From contig NZ_KQ033878.1 in assembly GCF_000967245.1 (NCBI RefSeq), positions 186,001-250,000 of the forward strand: a stretch of DNA of 64,000 nt. The letters run 5' to 3'. How positions within the stretch are numbered: the first letter of the stretch is position 1; every line of letters starts with the position of its first letter. Positions 10,214 through 18,505 of this stretch are shown one piece after another. The translations under genes and the position numbers were made by a program. The stretch comes from Bombilactobacillus mellis (lineage in GTDB: Bacteria; Bacillota; Bacilli; Lactobacillales; Lactobacillaceae). The notes below the pieces were generated by a model, which made no database searches, had not been told where the DNA came from, and worked only from the letters and a program-made list of their open reading frames with translations.

Positions 10214-11155
10214 TTACTTTAATTTTTGTGCCACCCGTAAATGAGCGCTGTGGGCACGATGATTGGCTGCTATCTCTTCTTCAGTTGGTAAAATCGGTTT
10301 TTTCGTAATAACTTTTAACTTAGGCTGCAACTCTTTTGGTACAACTGGCATATCGGCAGGTACTTTAGTTTGTGAATTTTCACGAAAAATTTGTTTCACA
10401 ATCCGGTCTTCCAGCGATTGGAAAGTTATTACACTCATAATTCCTTGGGGAAGCAGCAATTCAATCGCTGCTTCTAAAGACTGCTCTAAAGCACCTAATT
10501 CATCATTGACTGTAATCCTTAAAGCTTGAAAGACCTTTTTGGCAGGATGCCCACCATGTCTTCTGGCTGCCGCTGGAATAGCTTCTTTAATAATCTCAAC
10601 TAATTGTCCGGTACTTTTAATTGGAGTCTTCTGTCTTTTCTTAATAATCAATTTTGCAATTCTTTTGGCAAATTTCTCATCACCATAACGATAAAAAATT
10701 TTAACCAATTGATCATATTGCCACTGATTAACAATATACTCAGCATCTAATTGCTGGTTTTGATCCATCCGCATATCCAATCGGGAATTATACCGATAAC
10801 TAAACCCGCGTTGCGGATCATCAAACTGTGGCGAAGAGACTCCCAAGTCATAAATAATACCATCAATTTGTTTAATCTGAAGCTGCGCCAGAACTTCTTT
10901 TAAATCAGCAAAATTAGCCTTTACTAACTTTAAATGATTATTAGTCTGACTATTAGTTTCTTGTACTAATTTTTGACCAGCCGTAATTGCCTGCTGATCC
11001 CGATCCAAGGCTATTACTGATAAATTTTGGCCACAATTTAATAAATATTGTGTATGACCGCCACGTCCAAAAGTAGCATCAACATAAATTCCGCCATCAT
11101 GTACCTGTAATGCCGCAACTGCTGGTGCTAATAAAACTGTTTGATGCTGCAGCAT
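10214..11155 (-). CDS. rsmH: 16S rRNA m4C1402 methyltransferase RsmH (MraW)
   Basis: A 313-residue AdoMet-dependent methyltransferase that N4-methylates C1402 in the decoding centre of 16S rRNA. Visible motifs: the start HQTVLLAP, the AdoMet loop VDATFGRGGHT, YDLGVSSPQFD and the C-terminal HSAHLRVAQ. I chose the ATG at 11155 (9 bp after GAGG) over a TTG two codons upstream. It lies 16 bp after mraZ, the invariant pair that opens bacterial dcw clusters. Confidence 0.97.
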   Translation of the reverse strand: MLQHQTVLLAPAVAALQVHDGGIYVDATFGRGGHTQYLLNCGQNLSVIALDRDQQAITAGQKLVQETNSQTNNHLKLVKANFADLKEVLAQLQIKQIDGIIYDLGVSSPQFDDPQRGFSYRYNSRLDMRMDQNQQLDAEYIVNQWQYDQLVKIFYRYGDEKFAKRIAKLIIKKRQKTPIKSTGQLVEIIKEAIPAAARRHGGHPAKKVFQALRITVNDELGALEQSLEAAIELLLPQGIMSVITFQSLEDRIVKQIFRENSQTKVPADMPVVPKELQPKLKVITKKPILPTEEEIAANHRAHSAHLRVAQKLK

Positions 11156-11171
11156 TAGCAAATTCCTCTTA

Positions 11172-11612
11172 CTATAAATTAAAATCTAATAAATCTTGTA
11201 GCTCTTCTGACGTTTGGGAAAAGTTCTTTGCAGTTTCCGTGTTTATTTGCTGCCATTTTTGTTCATCCCAAATCTCAATTCGTTCCAAAACACCAGCAAT
11301 CACACAGTTAGTAGATAAATGCGCGTAATCTCTCAAAGCTGCCGCAAGGCCGACTCGACCTTGTTTGTCAAATTCATATTCTGCAGCTGCAGAATAAAAG
11401 AACCGCACAAAACTTCGCGCACTACTTTTAGTTAAGGGTAGTTGCTGCAACTGTGATTCTAAATGTTGCCACTGTGCTAAAGGATAACCAAATAAGCAGC
11501 CATCCATTCCTCGTGTCAAAACAAAACGGCTCCCCAATTGCTGACGAAACTTGGCTGGAATAATTAAGCGTCCTTTTGCATCAATGTTTCGGTGAAATTC
11601 ACCCATAAACAT
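11172..11612 (-). CDS. mraZ: Transcriptional regulator MraZ
   Basis: A 146-residue protein with two AbrB-like repeats: MGEFHRNIDAKGRLIIPAKF at the N terminus and FDKQGRVGLAAALRDYA in the second half. MraZ is the DNA-binding regulator of its own dcw operon. The frame extends upstream to an ATG at 11657, but the family start matches MFMGEFHRN, where the ATG at 11612 follows a strong GGGGTGAT site. Three putative MraZ boxes lie just upstream. Confidence 0.95.
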   Translation of the reverse strand: MFMGEFHRNIDAKGRLIIPAKFRQQLGSRFVLTRGMDGCLFGYPLAQWQHLESQLQQLPLTKSSARSFVRFFYSAAAEYEFDKQGRVGLAAALRDYAHLSTNCVIAGVLERIEIWDEQKWQQINTETAKNFSQTSEELQDLLDFNL

Positions 11613-11643
11613 AGAATCACCCCTACCGTCTAACTGAATATTA

Positions 11644-11667
11644 CCACAATCTTCCACCTATCACCAC
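11644..11667 (-). promoter_or_regulatory. MraZ operator: three GTGG boxes at 10-bp spacing
   Basis: On the minus strand GTGG occurs three times with exact 10-bp periodicity (GTGGTGATAG, GTGGAAGATT, GTGGTAATAT), about 32 bp upstream of the chosen mraZ start. Tandem G-rich boxes spaced one helical turn apart are how MraZ binds its own promoter in other bacteria. A TAATAT that could be a -10 element overlaps the proximal box, so binding would block RNA polymerase. The promoter assignment is inference. Confidence 0.72.
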
Positions 11668-11934
11668 TATTTGCCTAAAATACGCTGAAACTTTTTCAAA
11701 AAATAATTCGCAAAATTTTTTTAGTTTTCTAAAATCACCAAGAGCTATAAATCAATCTTTGACAACCATTTGTATTCAAAAATCGAGGGAATTTTTTTAG
11801 TAAAAAACGTAATTTCTGATCAAAACTCATGAAATTTTCTTAACTGAGATCTCCGCAGTCTCAGTTGCATTTTCTTGTGATTTCACGTAACATAGGTGCA
11901 AACCCAATTTGAACTTAAAGCAAGGTGATTGACA

Positions 11935-12045
11935 TTGAAGAAAAAGAAAAGTACCACAACCAGAATTATCCAATCTGTTATCTGGTTAATGATTATTGTA
12001 ACAATTGTGGGAGTAATTGCTCAGGCACTCATCTCGTTTATGTAG
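11935..12045 (+). CDS. DUF4044-type small membrane protein, TTG start
   Basis: A 36-codon ORF: five N-terminal residues of Met and Lys, a short Ser/Thr stretch, then one hydrophobic helix (about residues 14-32) ending in LISFM. This matches the DUF4044 small membrane proteins found beside mraZ in lactobacilli. AAGGTGA at 11922-11928 lies 6 bp before the TTG at 11935; the alternative TTG at 11929 directly abuts that site. It is divergent from mraZ and followed by a hairpin terminator. Its function is unknown. Confidence 0.75.
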   Translation: MKKKKSTTTRIIQSVIWLMIIVTIVGVIAQALISFM

Positions 12046-12096
12046 TTTCATTATGAAGTAATTGATTTAAATATTTTCTCTTAAAATCTAAGCAAA

Positions 12097-12127
12097 AGGA
12101 GCTGCGACTTGTAAAGCCACAACTCCT
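12097..12127. terminator. Bidirectional rho-independent terminator
   Basis: An interrupted inverted repeat (AGGAG... with ...CTCCT, and inner ACTT/AGCC pairing) lies between the convergent DUF4044 gene and the ABC substrate-binding gene. T-rich tracts follow on both strands. Confidence 0.65.
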
Positions 12128-12134
12128 AAAATTT

Positions 12135-12926
12135 TTATTGGCTGATATCCTTACCAAACCAATGATAACTTAATTTTTTTAGTTGCCCCGATTTTTTTAA
12201 ATAATGTAAAGCTTGATTGATTTGCTTTTGCGTTTGTAAATCATTTTTTCGGCTACCAACGGCAAAACTTTCACTCCGATAAGGTGTAATCAAAATTTTA
12301 AATTGATCTTGCTGGCGGTCATGTTTCAGATAGTATTCCGCAAAGACGCGATCTATCAAAAAGCCCTGAATCCGCCCGGCTTTTAAATCCATCATTCCAT
12401 TTTGAATATTATCATATTGAAACGGGGTTTGATTTTGAATGATATTTTTTAAAACCCGCGGCTGTTGCATTAAATCTTCATAACCAGTGGAACTAGACTG
12501 AACCCCTACTGCTTTATTTTTCAATTGCTGTAAGCTGTTAATATGATCTGAATTTTTGACCACAACTACTTGTTGATTACGTAAATAAGGCTGAGAAAAA
12601 TGGACTTTTTGCGCTCTTTCAGCAGTTTTGGTATAGCCATTCCAAATTAAATCAATGGTTCCATTACGTAGTTCGGTTTCTTTCATCGACCAGTCAATCG
12701 TCTGGAAAACCACTTTCCGATGTAAAACTTTACCGGTTTCTTTGGCTAAATCAATATCAAAGCCACTCAATTTACCTGCTGGAGATTGAAATCCCATGGG
12801 AACAAAAGAATCGTCTACGCCAACTATTAAAGTATTTTGACCAGTACCTACCCGCTTCATTTGTCCACAAGCACTGAGAAATAATATACAAATGCTGCTT
12901 AATATAAATGCCATTATTTTTTTCAT
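12135..12926 (-). CDS. Amino-acid ABC transporter, substrate-binding lipoprotein
   Basis: A 263-residue family 3 solute-binding protein. The signal peptide ends in lipobox LSAC, with Cys20 the predicted lipidated residue. The mature part has the hallmark VGVDDSFVPMGF and SGFDIDLAKETG segments that form the ligand pocket of polar amino-acid receptors. It ends the operon permease-ATPase-receptor, and its start overlaps the ATPase stop by 4 bp. The T-box upstream suggests a single amino acid as ligand, with histidine the best guess. Confidence 0.92.
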   Translation of the reverse strand: MKKIMAFILSSICILFLSACGQMKRVGTGQNTLIVGVDDSFVPMGFQSPAGKLSGFDIDLAKETGKVLHRKVVFQTIDWSMKETELRNGTIDLIWNGYTKTAERAQKVHFSQPYLRNQQVVVVKNSDHINSLQQLKNKAVGVQSSSTGYEDLMQQPRVLKNIIQNQTPFQYDNIQNGMMDLKAGRIQGFLIDRVFAEYYLKHDRQQDQFKILITPYRSESFAVGSRKNDLQTQKQINQALHYLKKSGQLKKLSYHWFGKDISQ

Positions 12927-13570
12927 GTCGGCTGCTCCAATTTAAATATTTGATCGGATACTCGTTCAGCAAACTCTAAATCGTGACTTACTACTATTTG
13001 AGTCATTTGTGCCAGTTTAAATTGTGTTAATAAATCAGCCACTTGCCACTTACTAGTGGCATCTAATGCACTTGTGGGTTCATCATAACAAAGAATCTGC
13101 GGCTGCAAGATTAAGGCTCGCGCAATCGCTACCCGCTGTTTTTGACCTCCTGACAATTGATAAGGATAGACGCCTTTTTTGTCTGCCAACCCTAAAGACT
13201 GTAGTAGTTTTTCCGCAGCTTGTACAGCTTCTTGTCGCGGCAATTTTTGAACTTGAATGGGAGCTAAAATAATATTTTCTAAAACGGATAAATTGGGAAA
13301 TAAACGATAATCTTGAAAAACTACCCCCACACTATTTTGGCGATGATCCTGGGGATCAAATTTTTTCCCTGCCAGTAAAAATTGCCCTTTATCAACACTT
13401 TCTAAACCTAAAATTGTCCGTAAAAGGGTCGTTTTACCGACTCCACTAGGACCTACAATCGATAGAATTGTATGGGGTTGGACTTGTAAGTTGACATCTT
13501 TAAAAATAAGTTGTTCTCCAAAACGCTTCGTTACGTTAATTAATTCTAAGATAGGCTGTTTTTTATTCAT
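12923..13570 (-). CDS. Amino-acid ABC transporter, ATP-binding subunit
   Basis: A 215-residue nucleotide-binding protein. Walker A GPSGVGKT is at 40-47, followed by a Q-loop, the signature LSGGQKQRVAIARAL and Walker B ILCYDEPTSALD with the catalytic Glu. Its closest functional class is the HisP/GlnQ group. I chose the ATG at 13570, which overlaps the permease stop by 8 bp and has GAGG upstream, over a TTG seven codons earlier that lies before that site. It powers the permease encoded just upstream. Confidence 0.94.
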   Translation of the reverse strand: MNKKQPILELINVTKRFGEQLIFKDVNLQVQPHTILSIVGPSGVGKTTLLRTILGLESVDKGQFLLAGKKFDPQDHRQNSVGVVFQDYRLFPNLSVLENIILAPIQVQKLPRQEAVQAAEKLLQSLGLADKKGVYPYQLSGGQKQRVAIARALILQPQILCYDEPTSALDATSKWQVADLLTQFKLAQMTQIVVSHDLEFAERVSDQIFKLEQPT

Positions 13571-14204
13571 AATAGGAATACCTCTGTTCAATTTTGGTTT
13601 GAATAAAAGTCAAAACTGCCGTCATAATTAGATAAATAATTCCCACCAGTACCAAGGGAATTAATGTAACATCACGGGCAGTAGCTACATTTCCTGCTCT
13701 TAATAGATCGCCGATACCTAAGACATACACTAAAGAAGAATCTTTGATTAAATTAATTACCTCATTTCCAATCGAAGGTAAAACAATCTTCATAACTTGT
13801 GGCCATACAATAAATCTAAAAGCTTGCCATCTACTAAGTCCCAAAACAGCCGCCGCTTCTCTTTGATCTTGGCTCACAGCCTGTAGGCCACCGCGAAATA
13901 TTTCTGCAAAATAAGCGGCATAATTCAGGGTAAAAGCCACTACTGCAGCTGTGAAACGCTCAAAAACAACACCAATGGTTGGTAATCCATAGAAAATGAA
14001 AATCAACTGTAATAATAACGGCGTGCCCCGCATTAACCATACATATCCGTGCAATAACCACTGGAGGGGCTTAAAATGACTACGTAAACCCCAACTTAGT
14101 ATTACGCCCAATGGAATTGATAAAATTAAAGTAATGATAAAAAGCCATAAAGTAACTTTAGTTCCATTAAGTAATGATGGTAAAATCTTTCCAACATAAG
14201 TCAT
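13563..14204 (-). CDS. Amino-acid ABC transporter, permease subunit (HisM/GlnP type)
   Basis: A 213-residue membrane protein with about five hydrophobic helices and the EAA loop that docks the ATPase (REAAAVLGLSRWQAFRFIVWPQ). The N-terminal TLWLFIITLILSIPLG and LMRGTPLLLQ segments are typical of the polar amino-acid subfamily. It is the first gene after the T-box leader. A single permease gene implies a homodimeric channel. Confidence 0.94.
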   Translation of the reverse strand: MTYVGKILPSLLNGTKVTLWLFIITLILSIPLGVILSWGLRSHFKPLQWLLHGYVWLMRGTPLLLQLIFIFYGLPTIGVVFERFTAAVVAFTLNYAAYFAEIFRGGLQAVSQDQREAAAVLGLSRWQAFRFIVWPQVMKIVLPSIGNEVINLIKDSSLVYVLGIGDLLRAGNVATARDVTLIPLVLVGIIYLIMTAVLTFIQTKIEQRYSYYE

Positions 14205-14220
14205 TTTAATTCTCCCTTTC

Positions 14221-14500
14221 TTCTAAAGATTAAAAACAAAAAATCCTCTTGAGTATCATACTCAAGAGGACGAATTAATCGTGGTCCCACCCCAATTTAT
14301 GACTGAACTCACGTTCAATCAACTCCGGTAGTTATTAACTACAGCTCAATAACGGCTGCTGCCGAATGGGATTAACCACCAACTTACAAGTGTGTTCTAT
14401 GACTGCAATATCTGTTCTCAGCGTTCACAGACTCTCTAAAATTGCTCCATCATATCTGTCTTGATCATTGTTATTAATTTTTAATTTATTTTTAATGATG
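14221..14500 (-). promoter_or_regulatory. T-box riboswitch, amino-acid ABC transporter leader (candidate His)
   Basis: The T-box core GGGGTGGGACCACG lies at 14280-14293 (minus strand). It is followed by a strong terminator hairpin at 14244-14270 with an 11-12 bp stem and a T-tract. Upstream is a stem I region with an AGAGAG element and a TCTGT/ACAGA apical hairpin. In the presumed specifier loop, closed by CAAG/CTTG, the sequence GAACACACTT places CAC (His) after GAA and before A, the usual specifier setting. Uncharged tRNA would bind and favour antitermination. The specifier call is inference; AAC or ACA in other registers cannot be excluded. Confidence 0.88.
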
Positions 14501-15301
14501 AAACATACGATACCAAAATCCGGGCTTCTTGTCAACTGTTGAATTATCATTAATTTCATTTAAGGGCAAATTCTCCCCTAAAATTCGCCGTGCCAAGTTC
14601 GCATAACCAATAGCCGCAGGATTCTGAGCTTGACTGGTAACCACAGATTTTCCTTGGTTGGATGTAGCAATCACTTCATCGTCATCAATAATTACGCCAA
14701 TTAAAGGCACTGATAATCGATCAACGATATTTTGAATATCCATGGATTTGCCGTTTTTCAACATTTTCATACGGATCCGATTGATGACTAAATGCATTCC
14801 ATACTTTAAATGCATCTCTTCAAGGATCCCAACTACACGATCAGCATCACTAACGGCTGCAATTTCCGGTGTGGTGACAATAAGCGCGCTATCAGCAGCT
14901 GCAACAGCGGCTTGAAACCCAGCACCAATACCAGCAGGACAATCCAGAATCACAAAATCAAAATTGGTTTTTAAATCATTAACAATTTCCTGCACCCGTT
15001 CAATGTTTAAATTGTGTTGGGTAGCGCTTTGGGAGGCCGCCAAAAGATAAAGTCGATCATCATAGTCAGGATGAGGTATTAGTGCCTGAAAGACATCAAT
15101 CCGATTTTCAATGACATCAATGACATCATAAATTACCCGATCACTTAAACCTAAGATGGCATCTAAATTGCGCAATCCCACATCTAAATCAACTACACAA
15201 ACTCTTTTATCAGCTTGTACTAAGGCTAAGCTAAGGTTTGCAGCAGTTGTAGATTTGCCAACGCCACCTTTACCAGATGTCACCACAATTGATGTTCCCA
15301 T
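14492..15301 (-). CDS. minD: Septum site-determining ATPase MinD
   Basis: A 269-residue ParA/MinD-type ATPase with deviant Walker A GKGGVGKSTTAANL at the N terminus, VILDCPAGIGAGF and INRIRMKMLKNG. The C terminus KPGFWYRMFHH is the amphipathic membrane-targeting helix. With MinC it blocks Z-ring assembly away from mid-cell; no minE is present, as expected for Gram-positives that use DivIVA/MinJ-type topology. It starts 11 bp after minC. Confidence 0.96.
   Translation of the reverse strand: MGTSIVVTSGKGGVGKSTTAANLSLALVQADKRVCVVDLDVGLRNLDAILGLSDRVIYDVIDVIENRIDVFQALIPHPDYDDRLYLLAASQSATQHNLNIERVQEIVNDLKTNFDFVILDCPAGIGAGFQAAVAAADSALIVTTPEIAAVSDADRVVGILEEMHLKYGMHLVINRIRMKMLKNGKSMDIQNIVDRLSVPLIGVIIDDDEVIATSNQGKSVVTSQAQNPAAIGYANLARRILGENLPLNEINDNSTVDKKPGFWYRMFHH
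14507..14535 (-). promoter_or_regulatory. Promoter for the T-box transporter operon, inside the minD 3' end
   Basis: Minus strand: TTGACA (14530-14535), 17-bp spacer, TATCGT (14507-14512). It lies within the last codons of minD and would start the transcript close to the T-box stem I, separating the transporter from the mre/min operon. Confidence 0.6.
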
Positions 15302-15312
15302 GATTTTCTCCT

Positions 15313-15981
15313 TTAGTCCAAAGTAATTTTTCGCCGCGGCTTAATTTTATTTAAATTAATAATCTGGTCATGAGTAATTACATGTAAATCATTAATATAA
15401 AATAATGAGCTGTCTGTAAGTTGTTCTACCTCCAAGTCGGCTACAATCTGAATTAAATCGCTAATACGAATTTGGCTAGCATGATTGATATTACCCGTAA
15501 TAATAGCATCATTAAAATCCGGAAAACCAGCATGAATTATACCTTCCACATTACAACCAATATAAATATCACCCGTAGCTCGAACAATCGCATTTTTATG
15601 CACATCACCTAATAACAATAAATTACCTTGATATTCAGCAATTTTTCCCGAACGAATTACTTTCGTTTCAATATTTAAAAAATTCTTTTCTACTAATTGT
15701 TTAACCTGCTTGCGGCTCCAAACGTTAGACACAGTTTGCTGTAAGGTGAAAAGGGGAAACTGCGCGATGATGCTTTTAATTTGTCCCCACTGTTGTGTAG
15801 TTAATAAACGATTTTGGGAATCAATAATAATAGGAATTGGTTCTGATTGTAAAGGTGCATTTTTCTTTAATTTTTGTAATAATTCGTTGATTTCATTTAA
15901 AGATTGAGCAAAATCGCTATTAGAATTAATCTCTAAATAATACTGGTTTCCCTTTCCTTTCAAATTGACACTTTTCATCAT
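15313..15981 (-). CDS. minC: Septum site-determining protein MinC
   Basis: A 222-residue MinC. A variable N-terminal domain (residues 1-105) is followed by the conserved beta-helix domain: IRSGKIAEYQGNLLLLGDVHKNAIVRATGDI, broken here between YQGN and LLLL, then GIIHAGFPDFNDAIITG. It inhibits FtsZ polymerisation when recruited by MinD. I chose the ATG at 15981, which follows AGGGGTGGT; a second ATG lies one codon on. The longer frame to 16011 would start inside mreD. Confidence 0.94.
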   Translation of the reverse strand: MMKSVNLKGKGNQYYLEINSNSDFAQSLNEINELLQKLKKNAPLQSEPIPIIIDSQNRLLTTQQWGQIKSIIAQFPLFTLQQTVSNVWSRKQVKQLVEKNFLNIETKVIRSGKIAEYQGNLLLLGDVHKNAIVRATGDIYIGCNVEGIIHAGFPDFNDAIITGNINHASQIRISDLIQIVADLEVEQLTDSSLFYINDLHVITHDQIINLNKIKPRRKITLD

Positions 15982-15998
15982 ACCACCCCTATGACCAA

Positions 15999-16535
15999 TT
16001 ATTGCAGCCAACCAATAATTTTAGTTACAGGCCAATACAATATTATAAAAACTAGTGAATTAACTAATAAAGTTGGTCCTAACCAGTCAGTAATAAAGTG
16101 GGTGCCATTAACCATGGTTAAATGTAAAAATGATCCGATGATATACAAATAAATTAAAGAAGCCGTTAATGCTATAAAATAAGTACTCCACTCAAAGATC
16201 ACAGATTCCGTAACATATTGGCGGACACTTCTGGTACATAAAACTGTTAAAGGAAATATAACCGTGTATAGTCCAAAAATACGCGAATAATAGGAATCAT
16301 ATAAAACTCCTAAAAGAAGGCTAAACCAGAATAACTGATTATCATGATCAGAATTGTGTAATACCATTAGAATCAGTAGCATCAATAAAATTTGGACTGA
16401 AACCTGAAAAAAAGACCTGTTTAATAATGGTAAAACACTCTTTAAAGAACCATCTAAAAAAAAGCCCACCAATAACAAAATCAGCTGTCCCCAATACTTT
16501 GCGGTTACACTTTTTATTTTACCCATGTCTAACAT
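15999..16535 (-). CDS. mreD: Rod shape-determining protein MreD
   Basis: A 178-residue hydrophobic protein with five or six transmembrane segments and the MreD-type motif FWFSLLLGVLYDSYYSRIFGLY. It is part of the elongasome with MreB, MreC and RodA. Its start overlaps the end of mreC; ATGs at 16535 and 16526 are both possible. MreD is weakly conserved, so its place between mreC and minC supports the call. Confidence 0.92.
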   Translation of the reverse strand: MLDMGKIKSVTAKYWGQLILLLVGFFLDGSLKSVLPLLNRSFFQVSVQILLMLLILMVLHNSDHDNQLFWFSLLLGVLYDSYYSRIFGLYTVIFPLTVLCTRSVRQYVTESVIFEWSTYFIALTASLIYLYIIGSFLHLTMVNGTHFITDWLGPTLLVNSLVFIILYWPVTKIIGWLQ

Positions 16536-17379
16536 CTCGACTAATCACTGTTACAACTGTAAAATTATTTAGATCGGTTGCCGGTTTAATAAAAATCGAG
16601 GAAGCCAACCCATAATCATCTTTTTTTATGCTGACTACTTTACCGACATATAAACCACGTGGGGTCAAGCCGCCTAAACCAGAAGTAATTACCAGCTGCC
16701 CCGCTTTAATTTTATCAGGTGCAGCCACATTAGTCATAACTAAGAGATTATGTTCTTTATCATAACGACCAATAATGCCGCTCGTATTGGTTCCGTCTTC
16801 TTTAGTCACTTCCACTGCAAATTTATTACTTAAAGACTTATCAGTAGAAATGAGACTGACTTTCGAATTAGTTTGATTGACCTCTACTATGCGTCCAATT
16901 AAGCCCGAACCTGCCATTACCGGCATGTCCTTTTTAACACCGGCTAAAGCTCCCTTGTTAATAATCAGATAATTCTGCCAATTATTAGGCGAACGTGATG
17001 TAACAGAAGCGGTCATTTGATGATAATCAGTTAGTGTTTTATTTAATTTTACTAATTGCTTTAATTCTTTATTTTCTTTTTTTAAAGCATTAATTTGGGC
17101 CTTAGTTTGAGCTAAATCATCTATATTAGCCTTCAAACGACGATTTTCTTGATAAGTGGTAAATAAGCTATGAACATTATCACCAATATCACGCACCCCA
17201 TTGATTGGTGCCGATACGACACTACCAATTAATCCTAGGCCATCATTAGCTGCTTGATGAATCAAAGCTGGTTGTGATTTTTTCTGCCCTAAAGTTAAAG
17301 AGGCGGTAATCATAGAAACTACTAAAATCACCACTACCATAATAATAATTAACTTTTTATTGGAAAAAAAGTTATGCAT
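16519..17379 (-). CDS. mreC: Rod shape-determining protein MreC
   Basis: A 286-residue bitopic protein: short cytoplasmic tail, one transmembrane helix (about residues 10-30), a coiled coil (about 65-105), then the beta-barrel domain with MTASVTSRSPNNWQNYL, MPVMAGSGLIGRI and VITSGLGGLTPRGLYVG. MreC links MreB filaments to the wall synthases. GGAGGG lies 4 bp before the ATG at 17379, which I prefer to the upstream start at 17391. A hairpin separates it from mreB. Confidence 0.95.
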   Translation of the reverse strand: MHNFFSNKKLIIIMVVVILVVSMITASLTLGQKKSQPALIHQAANDGLGLIGSVVSAPINGVRDIGDNVHSLFTTYQENRRLKANIDDLAQTKAQINALKKENKELKQLVKLNKTLTDYHQMTASVTSRSPNNWQNYLIINKGALAGVKKDMPVMAGSGLIGRIVEVNQTNSKVSLISTDKSLSNKFAVEVTKEDGTNTSGIIGRYDKEHNLLVMTNVAAPDKIKAGQLVITSGLGGLTPRGLYVGKVVSIKKDDYGLASSIFIKPATDLNNFTVVTVISRDVRHG

Positions 17380-17396
17380 GAAACCCTCCATTAAAG

Positions 17397-17419
17397 TAAA
17401 AAAGCGGGGGCTCCCCCAC
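17397..17419 (-). terminator. Terminator-like GC hairpin between mreB and mreC
   Basis: Directly after the mreB stop the minus strand carries GTGGGGGAGCCCCCGC followed by six T. It has the form of an intrinsic terminator with a tight loop and would reduce readthrough from mreB into mreCD-minCD. Confidence 0.7.
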
Positions 17420-17423
17420 TTCT

Positions 17424-18425
17424 TTAGCGGTGCTTTTTGATAACGTCAAGATTTTTTAAAGATTCACCAGTGCCGATAGCCACACAATCTAAAGGATCTT
17501 GGGCCACAAAAACTGGAACTTTAGTTGAATCGGAAATTACTTCTGCTAAATTCTTGAGTAAAGCTCCACCTCCAGTTAAGACAATTCCATGATCAATTAC
17601 ATCAGCAGCAATTTCCGGAGATGTCTCTTCCAAAGTTTCTTTAATAGCATTAACAATTTCTTCAATATCTTCATGAATTGATTTGGCTACATCTTCAGCT
17701 TTTAAATCAACTGTTTTAGGTAATCCGGATACTAAATCACGACCACGAATACTCATACCGGGTAATTCTGCAGCTTTTTCAATTGAGGCTGAACCAATTT
17801 CCATTTTGAGTTGTTCCGCTGTTCTTTCACCAATCAATAGATTAAATTCTTGACGGATATAGGCAATAATAGACTCATCAAATTTATCGCCTGCCATTCT
17901 GATAGAGCGGCTAGAAACAATTCCCCCTAAAGAAATAGTTGCAACATCTGTAGTTCCACCGCCAATATCAGCGACCATACTTCCAGTCGGATCCATTACC
18001 GGCAGCCCCGCTCCAATAGCAGCTGCAAACGGCTCTTCAATTAAGTAAGCATCCCGAGCTCCTGCATGCTGGGCTGCTTCAATCACAGCTCTTTTTTCTA
18101 CTTCTGTGACACCGCTAGGAACACAAACCATTACTGAAGGTTTCGCATTGCCGACGGCTTTCTTCAGAAAATATTGCATCATGGCAGCAGTAGTATCATA
18201 ATCAGCAATTACTCCATCTTTCATGGGTCTAATAGCTTTAATACTACCGGGAGTACGGCCAATCATTGCCCGTGCTTGTTCTCCTACAGCAACGACTTCT
18301 CCTGTTGCCACCTTTTTTGCCACTACTGAGGGTTCTCTTAAAACAATCCCTTTACCATCAACATAAACAATTGTATTGGCTGTCCCCAAATCTATTCCAA
18401 TATTTCGTGATCGCATTCCAAACAA
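17424..18425 (-). CDS. mreB: Actin-like rod shape protein MreB
   Basis: A 333-residue MreB. The phosphate-1 loop [13 protein letters not shown] is at the N terminus, phosphate-2 ([12 protein letters not shown]) in the middle and the adenosine loop ([15 protein letters not shown]) near the C terminus. It directs lateral wall synthesis with MreCD and RodA. It is one of two MreB-type genes here; the other at 32935-33924 belongs to the rodA block. Linkage to mreCD makes this the canonical MreB. Confidence 0.96.
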   Translation of the reverse strand: MFGMRSRNIGIDLGTANTIVYVDGKGIVLREPSVVAKKVATGEVVAVGEQARAMIGRTPGSIKAIRPMKDGVIADYDTTAAMMQYFLKKAVGNAKPSVMVCVPSGVTEVEKRAVIEAAQHAGARDAYLIEEPFAAAIGAGLPVMDPTGSMVADIGGGTTDVATISLGGIVSSRSIRMAGDKFDESIIAYIRQEFNLLIGERTAEQLKMEIGSASIEKAAELPGMSIRGRDLVSGLPKTVDLKAEDVAKSIHEDIEEIVNAIKETLEETSPEIAADVIDHGIVLTGGGALLKNLAEVISDSTKVPVFVAQDPLDCVAIGTGESLKNLDVIKKHR

Positions 18426-18505
18426 GACACTATCTCCTTAAACTAAAAGCGTACTTAAACTATCTCTTTGATTATATCATAGAAAAATTTAATTAAAAAT
18501 AATAA

